From Holophagales bacterium UBA5066 (GTDB taxonomy: Bacteria > Acidobacteriota > Thermoanaerobaculia > UBA5066), in the NCBI GenBank assembly GCA_002414905.1, contig DIAY01000140.1, positions 1 through 50,232 on the forward strand: DNA of 50,232 nucleotides, read 5' to 3'. Within the stretch, counting starts at the first letter, position 1, and every line of letters starts with the position of its first letter. Shown here piece after piece: positions 10,941-18,251 of this stretch. The notes beneath the pieces are model-generated. The model was not told the origin of the DNA. It saw only the letters and a list, made by a program, of their open reading frames with translations, and did not search any database. The translations under genes were made by a program, and so were the position numbers.

Positions 10941-10974
10941 CCGCGCGGGCCGGCCCTGGCGCCGGCTCGCGCGG
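10941..10974 (+). terminator. strong hairpin between synthase and carboxylase genes (attenuator or terminator)
   Basis: A 14-bp stem (10941-10954 with 10961-10974, one G-U pair) closes a 6-nt loop and is followed by TCTTTC. It lies in the 67-nt gap between the synthase stop and the carboxylase start, ahead of the carboxylase ribosome binding site GGAGGA (10985-10990). The shape fits a partial intrinsic terminator that would lower carboxylase expression relative to the synthase, or an mRNA-stabilising 3' hairpin. The T-run is short, so complete termination is doubtful. Confidence 0.5.
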
Positions 10975-10993
10975 TCTTTCAATCGGAGGAGAC

Positions 10994-13900
10994 ATGCACC
11001 CCGAGTTCGAGCGCGTGGCGATCGTCAACCGCGGCGAGGCCGCGATGCGCTTCATCAACGCCGTCCGTGAGTTCAACCAGGAGCGCGGAACGCGCATCCT
11101 GACCATCGCGCTCTACACCGACCCCGACCGGCGGGCGATGTTCGTGCGGGAGGCCGACGAGGCCGTCTGCCTCGGACCCGCCACCGTCGTCGACGAGACG
11201 GATGGCAAGCGAAAGGCGACCTACCTCGACTACCGGCGGCTCGAGGCGGCGCTCGCCGCCTCGAAGGCCGACGCGGTCTGGGCGGGCTGGGGCTTCGTCT
11301 CCGAGCACGCGGCCTTCGCCGAGCTCTGCGAGCGGCTCGGCATCGTCTTCATCGGACCGCCGCCCGCCGCCATGCGCCGCCTCAGCGACAAGATCAGCGC
11401 CAAGAAGCTCTCCGAAGAGGTGCATGTCCCGGTCGTGCCCTGGAGCGGACGGGCCGTTCCTGGAGCGGCCGAAGCCGCGGCGGCGGCCGAGGCGCTCGGC
11501 TACCCGGTCCTCGTGAAGGCCGCCGCGGGCGGGGGAGGACGCGGCATACGCCTGGCCTCCAGCCCCGCGGAGATGCCCGCCGCCTACGAGAGCGCCCGGC
11601 ACGAGTCGCTCCTGGCCTTCGGCGACGCCACCGTCTTCGTCGAGAAGCTCCTTCAGGGTGTGCGGCACGTGGAGGTCCAGGTCCTCGGCGACGCGCACGG
11701 TACGACGTGGGCGGTCGGTGTCCGCGACTGCACGATTCAGCGCCGCCACCAGAAGGTCCTCGAGGAGTCGCCGGCCCCGACCCTCTCGCCCGAGGTCGAT
11801 CGCGACCTGCGCGCCGCGGCTCTCCGGATCGTGCGGACCGCGGGCTATCGCAATGCCGGCACCGTGGAATTTCTCTTCGACCCGAAGAGCCGCACGTTCG
11901 CCTTCCTCGAGGTGAACGCCCGCCTTCAGGTCGAGCACACCGTCACCGAGATGACGACCGGGCTCGACCTCGTGAAGCTCCAGATCCACGTCGCCCGCGG
12001 GGGGCGTCTCGTCGGCGAGCCGCCGGCCCCGTCGGGGCACGCGATCGAGGTCCGGCTCAACGCCGAGGACCCCGACGCCGGCTTCGCCCCCGCCCCCGGG
12101 ACGTTCGTCTACTTCCGTCTTCCGACGGGACCGGGGCTCAGGATCGACCGCGGGGTGACGGAAGGCGACTCCGTCGCGCCCGAGTTCGACCCGATGATCG
12201 CCAAGCTCATCGCGCACGGCGCCGACCGGGGCGAGGCTCTCGCGAGGCTCCGGCGGGCTCTCTCGGAGAGCGCCGTCGTCCTCGACGGCGGAACCACGAA
12301 CAAGGCATTCCTCCTCGAGCTCCTCCACCGCCCCGAGCTGAAGAGCTCGCAGGTCGACACCGGCTGGCTCGAGCGCTGGGCGGCCGCGCGCGCGGACGAA
12401 GCCCGTCCCAACGCCGACGTCGCTCTCCTGGCGGCGGCCGTCGAGGCGTACGACCACGAGCTGAAGCTCGAGGAGGAGCAGTTCTACGAGTCGGCCGCGC
12501 GCATGCGTCCCGAGATCCGCAGGGAGGTTGGCCGGTCCATCGAGTTCCGCCACCTCGGGCAGAACTACAAGCTGATGGTCTTCCGTCTCGGGCACCACGA
12601 TTACCGGGTCGAGCTCGACGGCGCGCGCTGCGAGGTGCGTGTCGAGCGTCTCTCGCGTTTCGAGCGCTGGCTCGTGGCGGGGGGCGCGCGCTTCCGGACC
12701 CTCTGCGTCCTCCAGGGACTCGACTACCTCGTCGAGGCCGACGGCGTGCCGCACCGCTTCTCCCGGGACGACCTCGGCATCCTGCGGGCGCCGTCGCCCG
12801 CCGTCGTCGTCACGGTGGGCGTCGTCGCCGGAGAGCGCGTCACGAAGGGACAGCGGATCGCGACGCTCGAGGCGATGAAGATGGAGATGCCGATACCGGC
12901 GCCGTTCGACGGCACCGTCCGGAGCGTCTTCGTCGTGCCGAACGTCCAGGTCGGACCCGGCTCGCCCCTCGTCCAGATCGACCCCTCGGCTTCCGCGCAG
13001 GAGAGGAAGGCGGCGAGGCGGATCGCCCTCCCGAAGGGGGCGGGGGCTGGCGCCGCGGGGGATCCGCCCCGCGGACCCGGCATTCTCGATGAGATCCGCC
13101 AGCTCGTCCTCGGGTTCGACGTCGACCCGGCCGATGCCCGGCGAATGGCACGTGAATACGTCGAAGCCGCCCCCGTCATCGCCGCCGACGAGGCCGGTCC
13201 GGCGGCGGAAGAGCGAATCCTGCGGGTCTTCGCCGACGTCTCGGGGCTGTTTCGCCGGCAGACAGGAGCGGAAGACCCCGACGAAATGGGCGCGGTCTCG
13301 ACCGGCGAGTACCTTCTCACGTACCTGAGAACCTACGACACGCAGACCCCCGACCTGCCGCCCCGGTTCATGAGACGCCTCGCGCGCGCAGCCCGGCACT
13401 ACGGCGTAGAGGAGACGAAGAAGAGCGACGCATTGCGCGAAGCGCTCCTCTGGATCTGGAAATCCCGGCAGCGCGCCGAGCACCAGGTCGAGCCGGTCCT
13501 CGCGATCCTCGAGCGGCGGCTCGCCGCCGCGGAAGCGGGGAAGTCGTCGGACTCGCCGGCTTTCCGCTCCCTGCTCGACCGCCTCGTCGCCGTCTCGGAG
13601 AACCGCTGGCCTGCGCTCGGCGACGTCGCACGCGACCTGCGCTACCGGGTCTTCGACCAGCCTGCCTTCGAGACCGCGCGCAGGAAGGTCTACGCCGAGA
13701 TGGACGAGGTCCTCGGGCGGGTCGTCGCCGAGCCCCGGGCGCCGGGGCGCGACGCGCTCGTCCGGCACCTCGTCGACTGCCCACAGCCCCTCCAGAGCCT
13801 CTACCTGGGCCGTTTCGAGTCGGCGCCCGCGTCGACCCGCGAGACGATGCTCGAGGTCCTCACGAAGCGCTACTACCGCTTCCGGCCGCTCGAGAACTTC

Positions 13901-16567
13901 CGGTCCGCTTCATTCGCGGGCCGGGCCGGAGGGCTGGCCGAATACGCCTTCGAGGGGACGAGGCATCTCGTCGTCTCGACGTACGCGCTCGAGGGCGATC
14001 TCGCGGCGGCTCTGCGGGACGTCTCGGCACACCTCGCCGCGTTCCCGTCCGAGCACGATGTCCTCATCGACGTTTTCTCCTGGCGGCCCGGCCCGCTCGG
14101 CGACGCGGACGCGAAAGCCGCGGAGGTGAAGGCCGTCGTCGACTCCGTCGCGCTCGGACCGCGGGTCGTCCGGGTCGTCTTCGGCATCGCCGGGACGGGC
14201 GCCGGTCTCGGCATGGGCGGCATGCAGCACTTCACTTTCCGCCCCGGAGAGGGAGGGTTCGCCGAGGACGAGCTCTACCGCGGTATGCACCCGATGATCG
14301 GAAAGCGGCTCGACGTCTGGCGTCTCGAAGGGTTCCACATCGAGAGGCTCCCGTCCGCCGAGGACGTCTATCTGTTCCGGGGCGTCGCCCGCGAGAACCC
14401 GAAGGACGAGCGGCTCTTCGTCCTCGCGGAAGTGCGGGACCTGACCCCGGCGTTCGACGCCGACCAGCGCCTTGCGGGTCTGCCCCAGATGGAGCGGACG
14501 CTCCTCGAGGCGTTCGAGGCGATCCGCCTGTTCCAGGCGCACCGGAAGGCCGAGGACCGCCTGCAGTGGAACCGGATCTTCCTCTACGTCTGGCCTCCCT
14601 TTCCGCACGGCGCCGGCGTCGTGCGCGCTTTCGCTCGCCATGTGGCGCCGGCGGCCGAGGGGCTCGGTCTCGAGAAGGTCGCGATTCAGGCCCGTGTTCC
14701 CGACGCCGCGGCACCGGGAGGCCTGAAGGAGGTCGTCTTCTCCGTCTCGCAGGCGGGACGGACGGGCATCACCGTTTCCGTCACCCCGCCGAGCCGCAAC
14801 CCGCTCCGCACGCTCTCCGAGTACGAGCAGAGGGTCGTGCGTCTGCGGCAGCGCGGACTGACCTATCCCTACGAGATTCTCCGGATGCTCACCCCGTCCA
14901 AGGACGGCGCCCACGCCGACTTCCCGGCCGGGGAGTTTGCGGAGTGGGACCTCGACGAGGAGAACGTCCTCGTTCCGGTGTCGCGCCCGCCCGGGAAGAA
15001 CCGGGCCAACATCGTCATCGGCCTCCTGACGAGCTTCACGCCGAAGGTCCCCGAGGGAATGACCCGGGTCGTTCTCCTGGGCGACCCCCTGGGGGCGATG
15101 GGCTCTCTCGCCGAGCCCGAATGCCGGCGCATCCTCGCCGGCCTCGATCTCGCCGAGAAGATGAGGGTTCCGCTCGAGTGGTTCGCGCTCTCGGCGGGCG
15201 CGAAGATCGCCATGGACTCGGGCACCGAGAACATGGACTGGATCTCCCGCGTCCTGCGCCGGCTCATCACGTTCACCCAGGCGGGGGGAGAGGTGAACGT
15301 GATCGTCTGCGGCATCAACGTCGGTGCCCAGCCCTACTGGAACGCCGAGGCGACGATGCTCATGCACACGAAGGGGATCCTCGTCATGACGCGGGACGGG
15401 GCGCTGGTCCTCACCGGCAAGACCGCCCTCGACTACTCCGGCTCGGTCTCGGCGGAGGACAACCTCGGCATCGGCGGCTACGAACGGGTCATGGGGCCGA
15501 ACGGCCAGGCGCAGTACTGGGCACGCGACATCCCCGACGCCTGCCGGGTCCTCCTCCGGCACTACGACCACACATACGTCGTCCAGGGTGAGCGCTTCCC
15601 GCGGCGAGCCCCGACGGCAGATCCGATCGACCGCGACGTCTGCCTCTCTCCCCACGGCGGCGACGACCCCGACGCGTTCGTCCTCGTCGGCGATATCTTC
15701 TCCGACACCAGGAACCCCGGCCGCAAGCATCCCTTCGAGATCCGCAAGGTCCTGGCGGCGGCGGCCGACCAGGACCACCCGCCTCTCGAGCGCTGGGCCG
15801 GCATGCGCGACGCCGAGAACGGAGTCGTCTGGGATGCCCACATCGGGGGCTGGCCCGTCTGTCTCCTCGGCTTCGAGTCGCGCCCGGTCAAACGGATCGG
15901 CTTCGTCGCCACGGATGGCCCTGAGAACTGGACCTCGGGCACGCTGTTCCCCCTCGCATCCAAGAAAATCGCCCGCGCCATCAACGCGGCCAGCGGCAAC
16001 CGCCCGATCGTCGTCCTGGCGAACCTCTCGGGCTTCGACGGCTCGCCGGAGTCGATGCGGAAGATCCAGCTCGAGTACGGCGCCGAGATCGGGCGCGCCG
16101 TCACGAACTTCCAGGGACCCATCGTCTTCACCGTCGTCTCGCGCTACCACGGCGGCGCGTTCGTCGTCTTCTCGAAGACCCTGAACGACAACATGGAGGT
16201 CGCGGCCCTCGAGGGGACCTACGCCTCCGTCATCGGAGGCGCTCCCGCAGCCGCCGTCGTCTTCGCCCGGGAGGTCGATCAGAGGACGAAGAAGGACCTG
16301 CGAATAGCGACCCTCGAGAAGGAGATCGCTGCGGCGTCAGACGTCGCGAAGCGCAAGCTCCGGACCACGCTCGCCGAGCTCCTCAAGGCCGTCAGGTCCG
16401 AGAAGCTCGGCCAGGTGGCCGACGAGTTCGACCGCATCCACAGCGTCCAGCGGGCGCTCGCGGTCGGCTCTCTCGACCGGATCCTCCCTCCGTCACAGCT
16501 GAGACCCTACCTCGTCGACGCGATCGAACGGGGGATGGCGAAGGAGATGACACGGATCGGCTGCTGA
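10994..16567 (+). CDS. single-chain acetyl/acyl-CoA carboxylase (BC-BCCP-CT)
   Basis: Biotin-dependent acyl-CoA carboxylase of 1857 aa combining all catalytic parts. The biotin carboxylase (about 1-460) has an ATP-grasp glycine loop (AAAGGGGRGIRL) and the EVNARLQVEH signature. A biotinyl domain carries EAMKMEMP with Lys629 as the expected biotin site. A long central region (about 660-1320) has no obvious catalytic motif. The carboxyltransferase (about 1330-1830) has two crotonase-like lobes, the second containing ANLSGFDGSPESM. The order resembles eukaryotic ACC and bacterial single-chain acyl-CoA carboxylases rather than the usual split AccABCD. Beside the synthase it most likely supplies malonyl-CoA or another carboxylated extender; substrate preference cannot be read. 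The start is supported by GGAGGA 3 nt upstream of the ATG. Its stop overlaps the next gene. Confidence 0.92.
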   Translation: MHPEFERVAIVNRGEAAMRFINAVREFNQERGTRILTIALYTDPDRRAMFVREADEAVCLGPATVVDETDGKRKATYLDYRRLEAALAASKADAVWAGWGFVSEHAAFAELCERLGIVFIGPPPAAMRRLSDKISAKKLSEEVHVPVVPWSGRAVPGAAEAAAAAEALGYPVLVKAAAGGGGRGIRLASSPAEMPAAYESARHESLLAFGDATVFVEKLLQGVRHVEVQVLGDAHGTTWAVGVRDCTIQRRHQKVLEESPAPTLSPEVDRDLRAAALRIVRTAGYRNAGTVEFLFDPKSRTFAFLEVNARLQVEHTVTEMTTGLDLVKLQIHVARGGRLVGEPPAPSGHAIEVRLNAEDPDAGFAPAPGTFVYFRLPTGPGLRIDRGVTEGDSVAPEFDPMIAKLIAHGADRGEALARLRRALSESAVVLDGGTTNKAFLLELLHRPELKSSQVDTGWLERWAAARADEARPNADVALLAAAVEAYDHELKLEEEQFYESAARMRPEIRREVGRSIEFRHLGQNYKLMVFRLGHHDYRVELDGARCEVRVERLSRFERWLVAGGARFRTLCVLQGLDYLVEADGVPHRFSRDDLGILRAPSPAVVVTVGVVAGERVTKGQRIATLEAMKMEMPIPAPFDGTVRSVFVVPNVQVGPGSPLVQIDPSASAQERKAARRIALPKGAGAGAAGDPPRGPGILDEIRQLVLGFDVDPADARRMAREYVEAAPVIAADEAGPAAEERILRVFADVSGLFRRQTGAEDPDEMGAVSTGEYLLTYLRTYDTQTPDLPPRFMRRLARAARHYGVEETKKSDALREALLWIWKSRQRAEHQVEPVLAILERRLAAAEAGKSSDSPAFRSLLDRLVAVSENRWPALGDVARDLRYRVFDQPAFETARRKVYAEMDEVLGRVVAEPRAPGRDALVRHLVDCPQPLQSLYLGRFESAPASTRETMLEVLTKRYYRFRPLENFRSASFAGRAGGLAEYAFEGTRHLVVSTYALEGDLAAALRDVSAHLAAFPSEHDVLIDVFSWRPGPLGDADAKAAEVKAVVDSVALGPRVVRVVFGIAGTGAGLGMGGMQHFTFRPGEGGFAEDELYRGMHPMIGKRLDVWRLEGFHIERLPSAEDVYLFRGVARENPKDERLFVLAEVRDLTPAFDADQRLAGLPQMERTLLEAFEAIRLFQAHRKAEDRLQWNRIFLYVWPPFPHGAGVVRAFARHVAPAAEGLGLEKVAIQARVPDAAAPGGLKEVVFSVSQAGRTGITVSVTPPSRNPLRTLSEYEQRVVRLRQRGLTYPYEILRMLTPSKDGAHADFPAGEFAEWDLDEENVLVPVSRPPGKNRANIVIGLLTSFTPKVPEGMTRVVLLGDPLGAMGSLAEPECRRILAGLDLAEKMRVPLEWFALSAGAKIAMDSGTENMDWISRVLRRLITFTQAGGEVNVIVCGINVGAQPYWNAEATMLMHTKGILVMTRDGALVLTGKTALDYSGSVSAEDNLGIGGYERVMGPNGQAQYWARDIPDACRVLLRHYDHTYVVQGERFPRRAPTADPIDRDVCLSPHGGDDPDAFVLVGDIFSDTRNPGRKHPFEIRKVLAAAADQDHPPLERWAGMRDAENGVVWDAHIGGWPVCLLGFESRPVKRIGFVATDGPENWTSGTLFPLASKKIARAINAASGNRPIVVLANLSGFDGSPESMRKIQLEYGAEIGRAVTNFQGPIVFTVVSRYHGGAFVVFSKTLNDNMEVAALEGTYASVIGGAPAAAVVFAREVDQRTKKDLRIATLEKEIAAASDVAKRKLRTTLAELLKAVRSEKLGQVADEFDRIHSVQRALAVGSLDRILPPSQLRPYLVDAIERGMAKEMTRIGC

Positions 16568-17238
16568 GCACCGTCCGCTGGCTCGCCGCGCGGCAGGAAG
16601 ACGTCCCGCGCGGCGAGGCGTGGCTGGCGTTGGCCGAGCGGGAGGTGCTCTCCCGCCTGCGGGTGCCCAAAAGGCGGGGAGACTGGCTTCTGGGCCGGTG
16701 GGTTGCCAAGCGGGCTCTGGTGCTGGCCGGCGAGGCGGATACGGAGCGAAGCGTTGCCGTGCTCGCATCCGCCTCGGGCGCTCCGGAAGCGTTTGTCCTC
16801 GGCCGGCCGGTCGCGGCCTCCCTCTCTCTCTCCCACAGCCACGGGGTCGCCGTCGCGGCGCTCGGGCCGGCCGGCTCGCGCGTCGGAGTCGATCTGGAGG
16901 CAGTCGAGGATCGTTCTGCGGGTTTCCTCGTCGACTGGTTCACCCCCTCCGAGCAGGCCTTCGTTGCGGCGAGTGGGAACGGAGAGGAGGCGTTCGCGGC
17001 GACCCTCGTCTGGAGCGCGAAGGAAAGCGTCCTGAAAGCGCTTCGGGAAGGCCTGAGAGTTCCGCCGAAGGAGGTGGAGGTCGCCCCCGGCCGCGGCCCG
17101 GCCGACGGGGATTTCAGACCTTTCTCGGCGCGAGGGCCCGGGTGCGACGAGTGGGAGGGTTGGTGGCGAGCGGAGGGCGGCTTCGTCTACTCCTTCGTCT
17201 CGAAGCCCTCCGGCGGACCGCCCCGTCCGATCGGGTAA
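16564..17238 (+). CDS. Sfp-type 4'-phosphopantetheinyl transferase, probable CTG start
   Basis: Transfers phosphopantetheine from CoA to carrier proteins. The two Sfp signatures are present: GVDLEAV (Asp110, Glu112, magnesium ligands) and WSAKES (Trp150, Lys153, Glu154). Length from 16564 is 224 aa, normal for the family. No ATG or GTG precedes the conserved N-terminal segment in this frame. The first conventional start is TTG at 16630, which would remove the first 22 residues, including VRWLAARQ, a strand usual in the family. CTG at 16564 overlaps the carboxylase stop as CTGA, like the GTGA and TTGA overlaps elsewhere in the window, so I prefer it; TTG 16630 remains possible. It is the obvious activator of the neighbouring synthase ACPs. 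Confidence 0.88.
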   Translation: MSTVRWLAARQEDVPRGEAWLALAEREVLSRLRVPKRRGDWLLGRWVAKRALVLAGEADTERSVAVLASASGAPEAFVLGRPVAASLSLSHSHGVAVAALGPAGSRVGVDLEAVEDRSAGFLVDWFTPSEQAFVAASGNGEEAFAATLVWSAKESVLKALREGLRVPPKEVEVAPGRGPADGDFRPFSARGPGCDEWEGWWRAEGGFVYSFVSKPSGGPPRPIG

Positions 17239-17241
17239 ACT
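17236..17241 (+). promoter_or_regulatory. candidate -10 box for a leaderless bactofilin transcript
   Basis: TAAACT overlaps the stop codon of the upstream gene and ends 8 nt before the bactofilin ATG, where no ribosome binding site is seen. The same TAnACT box sits 9-12 nt before three other start codons (33327, 36212, 45021). No clear -35 box was found. Confidence 0.35.
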
Positions 17242-17249
17242 GCCGGGAA

Positions 17250-17762
17250 ATGGGACTCTTCGGATCGAAACTGCCGCCTCGTCCCGAAGTCGAGCGGCCC
17301 TCCCAGCCCCACGAAACGCAGCGGCCGGCGGCCGCCCCGGCCCCGGCCGGGCAGAGAGCGCCGGCAGAGGTGAAGACAGCCGTGATCGGACCCAACATTC
17401 GCATCCAGGGAGAGCTTTCGGGCGACGAGGACCTCGTCGTCGAGGGGCGCGTCGAGGGGAAGATCTCCGTTTCGAAGGGGCTTCGCATCGGCCCCCAGGC
17501 GCAGGTCAACGCCGAGGTAAAGGCTCATCACGTCGTCATCGCCGGGCGGGTCATCGGCAACGTGGTCGCCACGGAGAAGGTCGAAATCCTCCCCTCGGGG
17601 ATCCTCGAAGGGAACATCCGCGCCCCGAAGATCGCCATCGCCGAGGGTGCGCAGTTCAAGGGGAGCGTCGACATGGGGGGGAAGACCCCGGCCGAGCCCG
17701 TCGTGACGCACGCTCCGAACGCCTTGGACAAGAAGGACTCGAAGGACCAGCACAAGGGCTGA
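17250..17762 (+). CDS. bactofilin-family cytoskeletal protein
   Basis: A 170-aa protein with a Pro/Ala-rich N-terminal tail (about 1-45), a beta-helical bactofilin core (about 46-145) and a charged Lys/Asp C-terminal tail. The core shows the repeating short-strand pattern typical of the family (IRIQGEL, LVVEGRVEGKI, GRVIGNVVA, GILEGNI). Bactofilins polymerise without nucleotide and scaffold envelope, stalk or chromosome-organising machinery; which role applies here is not visible. The gene starts 11 nt after the phosphopantetheinyl transferase stop but has its own candidate -10 box and no ribosome binding site. Confidence 0.88.
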   Translation: MGLFGSKLPPRPEVERPSQPHETQRPAAAPAPAGQRAPAEVKTAVIGPNIRIQGELSGDEDLVVEGRVEGKISVSKGLRIGPQAQVNAEVKAHHVVIAGRVIGNVVATEKVEILPSGILEGNIRAPKIAIAEGAQFKGSVDMGGKTPAEPVVTHAPNALDKKDSKDQHKG

Positions 17763-17788
17763 CCGCGGCCGGACAGTTCGAGGCGCGA

Positions 17789-17808
17789 GCCATCCCGGTA
17801 TGGATGGC
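17789..17808 (+). terminator. small hairpin after bactofilin
   Basis: GCCATCC and GGATGGC form a perfect 7-bp stem around a 6-nt loop, 26 nt beyond the bactofilin stop. There is no T-run directly after it, so efficiency is uncertain. Confidence 0.35.
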
Positions 17809-18217
17809 GTCCTCGAAGCCCTTTGTCGAGCGGGCGCTGATCGCTGTCACTTTCGCGACCGAACTGCTCGAGCTCTTCGGGTTCCTGGCCATTTCGACGA
17901 CCGGTCGCTCGCTCTCGAAGTGGCTTCGCCCGAGTCAACTCTCCACTGCCCGCCCTCGAGAACGAACGGAATGGCTGACGTTGTCGAGGTCGGCTGAACG
18001 CCCCCCGGCTCCTTCGACGTGTTCTCGACGGTGACATCCTGGATGACCCCGATCACCTGAGACACGGGCAGCTGCCTCACCGAATCCAGGATTCGCGGAA
18101 AACTGACCGCGGGCTTCGCCACGCGCGAGCGCGAGCCTGAGGGCGGGGGGGAGCGCGGCAGCTCTGATCTTCGTTTTAGGTCTGCCTCGCAACCCTCGTA
18201 CCACGCGGTCCGTCCCC

Positions 18218-18231
18218 CCGAGGAGACTCGG
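18218..18231 (-). terminator. short hairpin downstream of the minus-strand membrane-protein gene
   Basis: CCGAG-GAGA-CTCGG, a 5-bp stem with a 4-nt loop, lies 20 nt beyond the TAA of the gene at 18252. Outer CGTC/GACG arms (18211-18214, 18233-18236) could extend it across a bulge. It is a weak terminator candidate. Confidence 0.25.
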
Positions 18232-18251
18232 AGACGTATCGAACCTCTCCC

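Larger units (their letters stand above)
17763..18251. other. 489-bp gap between bactofilin and a minus-strand gene
   Basis: No convincing gene. A minus-strand frame at 17847-18122 could encode 91 aa starting MAKPAVSFPRILD, but its C-terminal half is low-complexity and no family is recognised. It may be a decayed gene. Hairpins at 17789-17808 and 18218-18231 could terminate the two converging transcripts. Confidence 0.4.

Noticed and set aside
10790..10993. Longer N-terminus for the carboxylase reaching into the synthase 3' end
   Set aside because: The biotin carboxylase fold begins at ATG 10994 with GGAGGA ahead of it. The extra residues are low-complexity.
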